Below are positions 1 through 10,600 of a stretch of DNA of 64,000 nt, one piece after another. The notes beneath the pieces were generated by a model. That model made no database searches and had not been told where the DNA came from. It saw only the letters and a list, made by a program, of their open reading frames with translations. This DNA is from Tubulanus polymorphus. Lineage: Eukaryota; Nemertea; Palaeonemertea; Tubulaniformes; Tubulanidae. Within the stretch, counting starts at the first letter, position 1. Each line of letters opens with the position of its first letter. The translations under genes and the position numbers were made by a program. The stretch covers positions 8,158,231 through 8,222,230 of the forward strand of contig NC_134033.1 of NCBI RefSeq assembly GCF_964204645.1, written 5' to 3'.

Positions 1-2
1 TG

Positions 3-746
3 GATCACAGTCATAACTGCCTGGATGCTGATTATACTTTGATCAGCCCGGATACTGTTACAGCCCAGTCGGGTATTCGTTCGCCTAAGTCCGGTTTGGT
101 GGACATGACGTCAATCCTGGACAATCTTACCAGGGTTGGTTCGTTTCAAGATATGGCACTTAAGGTGTTGACGGGTGAGCTTCGCGAGACTCACGCCGCC
201 GTTCATGCGGGCTCCGACCCAGAGTCAGTTGCCCTAAAACTGGAGGGAATGGACCGGATTATCCAATCTTTGGCTCGGTCTGTTTCGCATGTAATTCCGT
301 TGTCGGTTCGGGGTCAGGCTAATCTTGTGTTAGCCTCCCGTCAGTCAGTGATGGACTCCAGTTCCAAAACTCGTCTACCGGATATGGTGTCCAATGCTTT
401 GCTGAGAGCCCCATTGGGGACGTCTTCACGTCTCTTCTCCGGTTGGTGCGCTCCGGTTTCCGCAGAGCTGAGGAAGATTCGGGAGGTTCAGGCCAAGTCC
501 AATCCCCGAACTCCGTGGAAAAAGCGTTCTGGTCCAAAGGCGGCGGCGCAAGGTTCGGCACGGACGCAAGCAGGACCATCTCAAACTTCAGCGCTTTCTC
601 AGGCGGCTTCGGATGCCGGTTGGAGAACTAGCGCGCAACTTCAACAATCGTGTCAAGCCTCGTCCGGTCGTAACAGTTCCGGTTCGTATCGAGGCAAGGG
701 GAAGGCTCCAAAAAGGGGCTCTTCCTTTCGGAAAAACTCGAAATGA
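3..746 (+). CDS. DIRS gag-like ORF1, 5' truncated by window edge
   Basis: The frame is open from base 3, so the true start is upstream; the first internal candidate starts are not ATG. The product is about 248 residues in the window. Its N-terminal half is helical in character, with Leu/Met/Ala-rich stretches (for example MALKVLTGELRETHAAV). The C-terminal third is basic and Ser/Gly/Lys-rich, as expected of a nucleic-acid-binding Gag tail. No CCHC zinc knuckle is present, which is usual for DIRS Gag. It overlaps the next ORF, whose ATG is at 613, in a different frame. The assignment rests mainly on position before the RT ORF. Confidence 0.72.
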   Translation, partial: DHSHNCLDADYTLISPDTVTAQSGIRSPKSGLVDMTSILDNLTRVGSFQDMALKVLTGELRETHAAVHAGSDPESVALKLEGMDRIIQSLARSVSHVIPLSVRGQANLVLASRQSVMDSSSKTRLPDMVSNALLRAPLGTSSRLFSGWCAPVSAELRKIREVQAKSNPRTPWKKRSGPKAAAQGSARTQAGPSQTSALSQAASDAGWRTSAQLQQSCQASSGRNSSGSYRGKGKAPKRGSSFRKNSK

Positions 747-2602
747 ATTCTTGGGACCAGTGGGAGGTTGTCTGCAGCAGGCAGCAACCCACTGGTCCGA
801 CCTCTTCGGAGACGGTTGGCCCTCCCGGGTCGTCTCTCGTGGCTACCGTCTCCGTTTCCTAAGGCGACCGCGCCTGATGAGGTCACCTCCCGACATGCGG
901 CCAAAACCAGGTCAGGAGGCCTTAATCTCTCCGGCTCTCAAGGAATTGGCCGAGAAGGGAGCGATAGAACCAGTTTGCAACGAAACTTCTCCCGGCTGGT
1001 TTTCTCGAATATTCATGGTACCAAAGGCCACAGGGGGTCAACGGACAGTGATAGATCTGTCATCCCTCAATCGGCACCTAGACATTCCAAGGTTCCGGAT
1101 GACCAAGCCCAAGGACGTGATTCAAGGGCTCCGTCCGGGTCAATGGGCGGGTTCATTGGACCTGAAAGATGCTTACTTTCAGGTTCCAATTCACCCAAAA
1201 TCTCAGCGATTTCTCAGGATAAAGTGGAAAGGCCGCCAGTTCCAATTCAGGTCTCTTCCATTTGGCCTCAGTATGGCCCCGTGGGTTTTCACCAAGTTGG
1301 TCAAGTCAGTTCAGAAGGTACTTCAGTCAAGGGGTGTTCGACTGTTCGTTTACCTCGACGACTGGTTAATAGTCGCGAATTCGGCTCAGGAATGTCGGGA
1401 GGCAATGACCTCAGTCTTGGACTTAGTCCAACAGCTAGGGTTCCGCGTAAACAGGGAAAAATCTCAGTTGACGCCGGCCCAACAGTTCACTTATCTCGGC
1501 ATGGACTTCGATCTCCGAATCGGCAAAGTCTTTCCGTCTATGGTTCGAGTAGCCAAACTTCAAGAAGCTGTAGCGGGAGTGTCCACAACCCCGAGAACAG
1601 CTCGTTACTGGTCACGGCTTCTAGGCTCCATCAGCTCCATGGGTCTGGTGGTGCCCTTAGGCCGCCTCAGAATCAGGCGCTTGCAACAATATTGGAAGGT
1701 CTTCTGGTCTCAGTCGAAGGGCAACTGGGAGGCCTTGATTCCCGTACCTCCAACCGATCTAAGTCCGGATCTTCAGTGGTGGGCGGCAACTATGAATCTT
1801 CGGCTCGGGGTGTCACTAGCCCCGTTAGAGGCTCCAGTTCGTGTATTCACGGATGCCAGTCACCAAGGATGGGGGGCACATGTGGAGAACCGAGTCAAAG
1901 CCGGGAGATGGTCTCGCTACGAGGCCACCAACCACATAAATTTCCTAGAAATGCTGGCCGTGTGGAAGGCCCTGAAGTTCTTTCACAGGAGAGTGGAGGG
2001 CCACCACGTTTGGTTAGCCACAGACAATTCACACAGTGAGGGCTTACCTTCAGAACCAAGGGGGCACTCATTCAGAAACCCTCACAGGTCTGTCGGCCAA
2101 AATTCTTCTTTGGTGCCAGACAAAGGGCGTGTCCCTGACTGTGGCACATTTAGCAGGGAAAAGGAACGTGATGGCCGATGCTCTGTCTCGTCGAGGTCAG
2201 GCTATTGCGACAGAATGGGTTCTCCACCAAGAAGTAGCCGATCAGGTTTGGGGCATGTTTGGCAATCCGCTGCTGGATCTGTTTGCTACCCGGTTCAATT
2301 GGAGGGGTCCTCTGTTTGTGTCCCCGTTTCCAGACGCGGAAGCGTGGGGCGTCGATGCCTTCTCTCTGGACTGGTCGGGGATACATGCGTATGCGTTCCC
2401 GCCCACACCAGTCCTGCCGCGCTTACTGGATCAAATAGAGAGATCAGTCAATTGCAACATAGTTCTGGTAGCACCATGTTGGCTGGCTCAGAAATGGTTC
2501 CTACCACTTCTCAACCTACTGTGCGACAACCCCAGGATTCTTCCGAATTTCCCATCGCTTCTGTCTCGGGGGAACTTTCGGCATCATCCAAACAGCCAGT
2601 GA
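613..2602 (+). pseudogene. DIRS reverse transcriptase-RNase H ORF with one frameshift
   Basis: From the ATG at 613 the frame encodes an RT with the palm motifs LKDAYFQVP, LPFGLSMAPWVF and YLDD (about 1351-1362, catalytic Asp pair intact). It is followed by RNase H (VFTDAS near 1842, an ELAV-like NFLEMLAVW near 1945, ATDNS near 2020). At about 2031-2034 a single-base insertion shifts the frame. The RNase H and the conserved DIRS post-RNase H region (DLFATRFNW, FVSPFPDAEAWG) continue in the frame that ends at 2602. The frame of 613 stays open through this stretch by chance and rejoins the recombinase ORF, so the apparent 1,027-codon ORF is not one natural protein. The frame break would abolish full-length RT-RNase H unless it is a sequencing error. 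Confidence 0.82.
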
Positions 2603-3696
2603 TTAAATCTGCTCACCTGGCCATTGTCCAGCGATCCTTGTCAGCTTCAGGCTTTTCAGAACAGGCTGCCTCCTTTATCGCAGGATCTAAGCGGCCATCA
2701 ACAAGTACCATTTACGATGCCAAATGGAGTCATTTTGCGGATTGGTGTGCTGCAGGGGAAATTGATCCATGCTCACCCTCTGCAGCTCAATTGGCAGATT
2801 TTTTACTGCACCTATTTGTAGTAAAAGGTTTGCAGGTCATAACTATTAAAGGTTACCGCTCCGTGATTTCTCATACATTGCGTGCTTCTGGATGGCCAAA
2901 TGTAGCAGGGGATCATCGGATATCCCAGCTGGTTGCAGGGTTTTCTATTTCCCGGCCTCGGGTACCAAGGACAGTTCCACCATGGGATCTGTCTGTAATT
3001 TTGAAGAAGTTAATGGAGGCTCCATTTGAACTTCTTTCGGCAGCGTCATTTGCAAATTTGTCAAAAAAGACTGTATTTTTGCTGTTCTTGGCTTGCTCGG
3101 CCCGTCGCTCTGAGATTCATGCGCTTTCAGTCCGACAAGGTCATATTGTCTTAGGGCCAGCGAAGGAATTTGTTTCGCTGCGGCCTGCTTTGGAATTTTT
3201 GGCAAAGAACCAACGACCAGGCTCGGTTGGGCGTCAATGGCGAATTGAAGCCCTAAAACATCGAGTGGAACCGGGCATCCCGGACAGGACTTTATGTCCT
3301 GTGCGGGCGTTGTGTTGCTATTTAGATCGCTCTGCTTCACGGAGGGTTTCACGGGAGCGGTTATTTATTCCGCTGCTGGATCACCTAAAGGGTGATATTT
3401 TGCGGGACACAGTGGCCCGATGGGTCTCTTCACTGATCAAGGACATTTTATTGAAGGAGAATCTTTCCTCGGAGGGAGTGGTTTCTCATCAAGTGAGGTC
3501 TATGGCTACTTCCTGCGCAGCCTTTTCGGGTGCTCCGTTGGAGGAAGTCTGTCGTGCCGCCTTTTGGAATTCTCCATCGACATTCACGTCATTTTATTTA
3601 CGGGATGTTTCAGGCCAGTTAGGCTCATTAGCTTCACTTGGTCCTGTTGTCATGGCTCAAGGTGTCCGTTCTTTCCGATCGGACCCTTTAGTGTAG
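2500..3696 (+). CDS. DIRS tyrosine recombinase (YR) ORF
   Basis: This ORF reads in the frame of 613 and overlaps the end of the RT-RNase H ORF; its exact start is not determinable. The product catalyses integration of the circular cDNA by Arg-His-Arg-Tyr chemistry rather than DDE chemistry. Visible elements are an N-terminal SAM-like core-binding region (IYDAKWSHFADWC, about 2710-2760), then ARRSEIHAL (about 3102-3128, first catalytic Arg). HQVRSMATS (about 3487-3515, the H-x-x-R box) and SFYLRDVS (about 3589-3612, with the likely nucleophilic Tyr) follow. All four key positions appear intact. The stop is TAG at 3694-3696. Confidence 0.85.
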   Translation, partial: PTTSQPTVRQPQDSSEFPIASVSGELSASSKQPVIKSAHLAIVQRSLSASGFSEQAASFIAGSKRPSTSTIYDAKWSHFADWCAAGEIDPCSPSAAQLADFLLHLFVVKGLQVITIKGYRSVISHTLRASGWPNVAGDHRISQLVAGFSISRPRVPRTVPPWDLSVILKKLMEAPFELLSAASFANLSKKTVFLLFLACSARRSEIHALSVRQGHIVLGPAKEFVSLRPALEFLAKNQRPGSVGRQWRIEALKHRVEPGIPDRTLCPVRALCCYLDRSASRRVSRERLFIPLLDHLKGDILRDTVARWVSSLIKDILLKENLSSEGVVSHQVRSMATSCAAFSGAPLEEVCRAAFWNSPSTFTSFYLRDVSGQLGSLASLGPVVMAQGVRSFRSDPLV

Positions 3697-3960
3697 AATA
3701 TTTATGTTGCATTATCAGGATCACAGGGGGTGTATCCTTGTACATAGTTTGGGCTCATATCTGCAAGTATTAATTTCGCAAAATTCTGGGGGGGCCCCTG
3801 AGCTGGACGGACTCACTGTGGCCAACCGGTCTTCCCTGTGCTACAGTGCTCCATTCCGGGCTTGGGTAAGTGCTCTCTTTTTCCCTCTTACCTTGCGTTT
3901 GAGCGGGGTGGTTTTTCTATCTGCCTTTTCCCACCATCCTTGTGCTAGGCTAGTCAAGCA

Positions 3961-4056
3961 AAAACCATAGGAAAGGGTACAGTACTCGACGGAAATATTA
4001 CAATTTTTGGAACTAAAATTTGTATTTCCGAGTAGTACTTACCCTTTCCTATGGTT
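3961..4056. repeat. DIRS internal complementary region (palindromic)
   Basis: The left arm begins AACCATAGGAAAGGGTA and the right arm ends in its reverse complement, TACCCTTTCCTATGGTT. The arms continue through GTACT, CGG and AAATA with small mismatches around a core near 3999-4012. In DIRS elements such a region pairs the two terminal repeats during formation of a circular intermediate. Confidence 0.8.
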
Positions 4057-4207
4057 GGAATCCCGCCCACCTGCCCCGCATAGCTGTTTTTTTTCGTCTG
4101 CTATGATGTAAAAAGATGGCGGATTTCGCCGGTGGCTAAATGCAATACCGCAGGGCCGGGTCGTATAGAAAAACCATTGGCGATCAATCCAAATTTAGAA
4201 AATATTG

Positions 4208-4277
4208 GCAAAAACCATAGGAAAGGGTAAGTACTACTCGGAAATACAAATTTTAGTTCCAAAAATTGTAATTTTTC
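4208..4277. repeat. DIRS right inverted terminal repeat
   Basis: It starts CAAAAACCATAGGAAAGGG and is the near-perfect reverse complement of about 3998-4058. The similarity ends around AATTGTAATTTTT near 4274, which I take as the right edge of the element. DIRS elements do not make target duplications, so none is expected. Confidence 0.72.
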
Positions 4278-4479
4278 AGTGAATTAACTCCTGTGTTAAA
4301 TTTTAACTCACAACTGTGGACTGTGTACAAAATTGTGCTTAAGATTAAGTGGGATTATTTCACTTCGATTAAAATTCAGCTCAAATCCCTCTAATTGTGA
4401 TCAGGACTCTTGCAAATAAAAAAAATAGGAATTACAGTCAAATGTGAAATGTTCTGCACAATGTTTTCACTGTTAACAG

Positions 4480-4635
4480 GAATGAAGATAATAACGCATG
4501 CTCTGAGCGGTGGCGCTGGCACCAGTAAAATCCTACCAAAACCATCCAGTAGTGGCTCATCCCCGGTCGTGGTCGTATCGAGCAGTTCGCAGTCGACATC
4601 AATCGTAGGACAAAAATCGGGCACGTCTGTCTCCA
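4480..4635 (+). CDS. EMSY: EMSY-like exon a (SKILPKP segment)
   Basis: Acceptor CTGTTAACAG, donor GTAAGT. Two leading bases complete a split codon and one base trails. It reads MKIITHALSGG then SKILPKPSSSGSSPVVVVSS. In memory the vertebrate EMSY segment is KIIT...SKILPKP followed by a Ser-rich VVSS stretch, and this is the basis of the gene identification. The preceding exon is outside the window, beyond the DIRS element. Confidence 0.85.
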
Positions 4636-7600
4636 GTAAGTATAAGTAGTAGGGAATGGGACATTCATTGCAGTGGCAGCCAGGGGTATGAAGCTAGTGA
4701 CAAATCTAGGGTGACCATAGGCAAAGTCCAGTCCATGATAATCATAGTTCTAAAGCCAATCTTACAACCTCAGACCTGTCTGCAGAGATGCTAGTTATCC
4801 GGAAATATCCGGAATTCCGGAAATTTAGGATCGCCGATGTCAATTCCGGAAATTTGGTGAGAATTCCTCGCGGTGACCAGTAATGGCACGGACCGTAAAA
4901 GCGTTCGTTTGCTTGTACTCGTCGTCGCTTCTGTGTTATTTTTTCTTGGTCTCCGTTTCCGAGGATGTTCTGCTACAATGTATATATGTGTGCTTGTGGT
5001 GGTATCTGTGCGTGCGTAGGTGGAGCGCCACTGTTGTGACGCCATTTCCAATTATCTTTACGCGGCGTTGTATATCATACCGCTGATGGCCAACAATGTG
5101 AAGATGCACGTGGTAATAATTAAGATGATATTTAATAAATATCATCTTAATTATAACCATGCGCGTGCTATGTCCTGAGGCACGCAGCTTTGTAACTTTC
5201 TTTTTGCCTGCAGCTGTCAAGCGGGACGGTCTGCAAAATGAGCACGCACGGAAAGATTGTCAGTCGGGAGTCGGCCGATATAAAGGCAATTGACAGCGGT
5301 ATAAAAAATAAATTTAACTGGCACTGGCTAGAGTGTAAGGACAGTAATGGGGACTACTTATCGAACTACATTCGTAAGTTAGACTTAGCTGGCGTGGCGT
5401 ACTGCGTCGTTTGTAAACCCGGTCAAATACGGTAGTGGCAGGAAAAAAGATATTCTTCGTAACCCGGATAGCGCGCGGCATAAGAAGGCAGCGAGGGATG
5501 TGAAGCACAACGAATGCCTGCCGTCGTATTTTCAGATGAAAGATGCCGATCGTGATACTGCATCTCCGGCGATGCAAAAACGCAAAATTTTTCCTGGGGG
5601 AGAATTTTTCTGACCCCCCGTTCTAAATTCTGGAATTTTGGTACTTTGGCCCTAGCATCTCTGTGTCTGAAAAGACAAATTTTAGACTTAAGTCTTGATT
5701 CTAGAACCGGCCCGAGTGCCGGGCCAACTAAATAAAAGTGCTACACTTTACAAGCTCGCCATCTGAACACGGCCTTACATCGCCTTTTAGATAAGCTGTA
5801 CTTAACTATGAACTGTATTTAACAAGAGGACAGGGTATCCAGGTCTCAATCAATCCATGTTCAGAGCTGCCAACCGTTACTGATTTTCAGTAATTGTTAC
5901 TATTTTATAACGAGAGATACTGATTTAATTTGTTTGATGCATACAGAGATATGAAAGATGTTGCTGAGAGTCTTATTGTTGATTAATGATTAATTGAACA
6001 TTTTCGTTCATATTTCAATAAGATGTTACTGAAAAAAGTTCAATTAGTTACTGATAGCACTTTTCAGAGGTTGGCAGCCCTGCGTGTTTAATCTGGGTTC
6101 TTCTGGTGTAGACACACAACAATGATAGAGGTTTCGTCGACACCGAGAAGCAACAAATTGGAATACCGCATCTGAAAAAAAACTCACCTAATAACTGTAA
6201 ATAACTCTATCTAATCTAGACACACATTCATCTCAATCTGGATGTGTTGATTGAAGATACGTTGGTCGGGCTGGGCCCAAATTTGAAAATTGTCAGTTAA
6301 TTTTCACTTAAAACAGCAAATTTTCGACGCTTTTGAATTCATATTCAACTGACAATTATTAAAACTGGGTGCTTAAGTTTAGGTAGAAGCTGCTTTGAAT
6401 TCCTATGGCTACGTACCATTTGGATTTTGGTCTTTTGAAAAAATAAGATTTTCCTAACAATTTCTCTCATTGGTTTTCAGACGCGTCACAACTCGCCGGT
6501 AAGGTCTTCAATATCACAACACAGGGAGGCAAAGTAGTCGCGACGAAAAGCTCCCCGAATGTCGTCACGGTGAACCCGAAAACGCTGCAGATAACGGCCG
6601 TGAAGGCTACAGGTTCAACCTGCGGCAGTAAGTATCTCCCTAATTAATGTTTCGATAACTTAGCCAGTCTCTGCCATCTGGCACTTAAATATTTTCTGTG
6701 TTAATGTGGTGTGAAAGAGAGTGTGATTGGGTGTACGAGGGTGGCATGAATATCATATAAACCTTAACGGGTTTCTTCATGTTTCCCTCCATCTTGAATT
6801 TTTGTATTTGTATTACTTTGTACGATTATTATAATTCAAAATTGAAAAATAAAATTATTATTATTACAATTATTATTATTAAGTACTGAATCTGTTGTGT
6901 GATTTCATTATAAGCCAACTTTTTGTGAGGAAAATTCGAAACATATCGGATTAGCTGCGAGCCAAGCATTCACATTGGTGCCAATTGAGTCCCTGTTTGA
7001 CAGGGTGCTGAATTTGGCTTGATCAAAAATGCCGTGCCTATTTATTCATAAACACTGGTCAAATTATTGCATGTGAATGTTAATGGATTCTTGAAGTGAC
7101 TCACCTTGCTGGCCTCAGCATTGTTTTGATAGCAATGTATTAACGAACAAGTGATTTTCGTGTGAATGAGCTGTCTAATTAAGCACAGGCCAAATTTGAC
7201 CCAATGTTGATCAAGGCCAGTTTAAAGTGGGCCAAATTGTCTCTGTCTGACAGCAATCTCTACTAGTTCAGGTGATGGCATCTTGGATAATGATGTTATC
7301 AGGTAACCTAAGAGTCAAATAAAGTGTTCAGTTTTAGTTGAATGAAAAGATCTGTTTTAGGTCGTATTTTGATGAGTAATTCCGTCCTGAATTTCGATCT
7401 GGTCAACAAACAAGTGACAAACTTGTTTTAAATAGTTTTCTCAGTGTTGAATGGTTATCCCAAGAGTTGATTGGTTATCTTGGAGTTGAATGGATTTCGG
7501 TATTGAAAAATATCAATTTTCCAAATAGTCCAAAAATGATGTAAAAGTATGGGGGGGGGGGGCAGATTTAATAGGTTCTCATCTCGGTCATTTCAATGTT

Positions 7601-10600
7601 GATAGTTATCTTAATGTTGAAGGCTTATCTATAAAATTGAACTATTATCTTTAGAGTTTAACTATTTTCCCATTCGTTGGATGGTTATCTCAGACTTGAA
7701 TTGTTTTCTTGGAGTTGAACTGTTATCTTGGAGTTGAACAGTAATCTCATAAGTTGAATGGTAATCTAGAATTGTCATCTTGGAGTTGAATGTTTATCTC
7801 TGAGTTGAATGGTTCTCGAGAGTTGAACTGACTGTTATCGCAGATTTATCTCAAATTTGGATGGTTTTGTCAGAATCGAAACGATATCTCCTACAATCTG
7901 ACATAAGATGAGTCCGCTGCTTTTTCAATAAATATTTATTGATACTGTAAATATATAATTCATTCAAATTTTAATGTATAAGTAGGCCTAAATAAAGTTG
8001 AGAAAAAAGAAGTACCAAAATACAACGTTTGTATGAACAAAATATGAATATAAGTGAAAAAATAGCACAGAATTTAGCACAAAAAGTAGATACATGGCTA
8101 TTGAAACATTATACATGAGATTCAAACTAAATTTATGAAGTGATTTTCTAGTGGGTGATGTTTTACATGTAAACATCCTTGCTTAGACAAGACCTTAATG
8201 TTAATGAGTTATTTGTTAAACGTATTTAGGTTAGCGAACAAAAACAATCCCAAATTTAACAAAAAATCGTAGAATACAGGTGGCTGTTTTACGACTTAAA
8301 GCTTCCGTTAAGTTTCATTCGTGATTAGAAGTAATGGAACTTGAATTAACCTCATGACCCCTTGGTAATAACCGATCGTCATAAAAACTTCATTACAGTC
8401 CGGTTGCCAGTACTGTTTTCATTGATATCACCAAATATGAACTAATTCAACTGAGGGGTTGACTAATTCAACTGAGGGGTTGAATATGTACTTAATGCAC
8501 ACGTATGAAAACCTATATTGCCTAGTTAAGTGTACCAAATCTATAATGATATGATATCAAAAATAGCACATTTGATTTTCGGAAAAATTTACTGAGAAAA
8601 GGCCTCGAAAATTCATCTACATTAGAAACAGTCGATTCTGCTTGCCTCGAATCATGTGGGACCGACTGATATTCTCCATGCAATTGGTCATGGCTCCTTG
8701 AATTGGAGTAGCAAAAGAATTTTAAACATTTTCCATGGCATCTGATATTCTGAGTGAATTACCTCCATAACGAGCGGATGATCTGTCATAGAACTCTTTA
8801 ATACACGATGTTCATGTTATTTATTGTTGTTGTTAGTGAAGGTCGCGTGGCTCCGTACGCGTTTGTTCGCGAACCATTTTCGTACTTGATCGGTGGTAAG
8901 CGCAGTGGCATTGCTCAGTATCGTGATCTCGCGCGGGCTAGGGTACGGATGGCGTTCATTGCATCGGTACCAACTTTTCAGAATGCACACGGTTCTTTTG
9001 CCAAAAAGACGCCGTTTTGATTCCGACCCGCAAGGCAGCACTGTCGTCGGTTTTCTGGTGGCTGAGTACGCGACGTAATCCAAACTACGCTTGACACGTT
9101 CAACAAGTCGAAGTTTCTCCGACAGGAAGTCGCGTTTTAGACGGTCGGCGTCAGCGACGTATGTGATATGGCCGCATCGTTCGACGTGTTCGTAGTCAAT
9201 CTCACGGTGTTGGTATTCGTAAAATGCGTAAAGATCCATCAGCGACGTTAAATCATCAGCGCGCTGCATCAGAGCTTCGAACATCAGTTCGACTGATGAG
9301 GTGACGTCGTTTAAACGCGTTTCGAGGTCGTGCAGCAACATCCGCATCAACTCGTACGGGTATGACACACGCGGCGTATCGTCCATCAGCGTCGCGTATA
9401 AATCGCCAAACTCCGGATTTATTGCAAACGAGTTCAATATATCGCTTGGAGTACGCGCATTCATCGGGTAATGTGTTCCAGTTGAAGGAGCGTTTCGACC
9501 AGTTGCATATTGCCAGTTGGAGTAAGGTCGCCGGATTTGACAGCGATTCAATGATCCCTTATCGGCGTAATTTGTACTCGTCGAATTCAATGGTTTAATT
9601 CCTCCGAGGACCGTGTACGTTTTATTGGGTTGTTCCGGAGAAATGATGATAGTAGAGTACGCTTCTCCGACGCTGTCGCGTTGTCGAATAAATGTTTCAT
9701 CGGCTCCAAATTGCAACCGGTCAGTAGTTTCCGGAGTCGTCGGAGCGGATACCTCCACTCCGGTTGAGTCTGGTTCCACCGTGACTGTTGTTGAATCGGC
9801 AATTTCGCTTGGAATGGCTGTACTGTTCACATATTTGGCTCCCGTTTTATCTGCCGAGTCATATCCGCTGTCATCCAGAAAAACTTCTCGTTCTTCGCCG
9901 CTCGTTGTTGGATTTGAACTCGAATCTGCCATTTCGGGATAACAAATACCTTTTACGAATAATGAAAATGAGAAAATTTTTGTGATGTTTAAAAAATTCA
10001 CGAAGGAATCTCACGAAATTTTTAGATTTCATTGTTGAAATGTTTGATTAATTTCCTTCACTTCAATGTGGAAGGCCTACAGCGAAACTGAAAACAACTC
10101 CTCCCTTCAGTTAAACAATTATTAATGATGAGTATACCAAGCACCGAATAGAAATTCAATCTTATATCTTTTTCTTGGCTCGTACGATAATGTTTTAAAT
10201 CAGGAGCTGGAAAAATTCTGTGCAAAGTTGAAAGTAATCATCTAATTTCGACTAATGTACAATTGATAATTTGATAAGTCATGCAATTTGGTGATGCGTG
10301 CCAGTGTCCTATTAAAACTGGTAACTATCAATCGGATTTTTCCAAACAATTATTATTTGAAAATGAAACAAAGAATCCTGGAATCGGTTGAAGGTTGAAA
10401 TTAATTAATTTAAACTCATGTGTGTGTGAAGTCGGATATATCTGAGAACTGAACTATGAAACTGAGTCTTGTAAATGAAAAAAAACGGATTATTCGTGAC
10501 AAATTTCAGATCATTTATCAGGGTGGCTACTTACTTCGAAATCAGGGAAAAGTCAAGGAATTTTTTTTACTTTAAATAAGTCGTGGAATTTTATGAAAAA

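Larger units (their letters stand above)
1..4277 (+). mobile_element. DIRS-type tyrosine-recombinase retrotransposon, 5' end outside window
   Basis: A gag-like ORF, an RT-RNase H ORF and a tyrosine recombinase ORF follow each other with overlaps, which is the DIRS order. Downstream of the recombinase, 3961-4056 is an imperfect palindrome and 4208-4274 repeats one of its arms in inverted orientation. This matches the internal complementary region and right inverted terminal repeat of DIRS elements. No LTR and no integrase of the DDE type is present. The left terminal repeat lies before base 1. The element sits about 200 bp upstream of the first EMSY-like exon seen here, so it is probably in an intron of that gene. 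Only one frame break was found in the coding part, so the copy looks fairly young. Confidence 0.88.
6628..8800. other. Intron between exons b and c, left of the homeobox gene
   Basis: Apart from the minisatellite and the 21-bp duplication, this is AT-rich intron. It has short ATT/AAT runs near 6845-6880 and no exon-like segment that I could find. Confidence 0.6.

Noticed and set aside
768-2039. 423-codon plus-strand ORF over the DIRS RT
   Set aside because: It is the +2 shadow of the RT frame: Ser/Gly/Arg-rich, without domain motifs, while the overlapping frame has YLDD and the other RT boxes.
8820-8825. AATAAA overlapping the homeobox stop codon as the only poly(A) signal
   Set aside because: It lies inside the last codons; use is possible but ATTAAA at 8797-8802 is better placed, so I list the latter.
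9933-10001. Upstream extension of the homeobox ORF
   Set aside because: It would start at GTG, which is not a normal eukaryotic start. The ATG at 9932 has good context.
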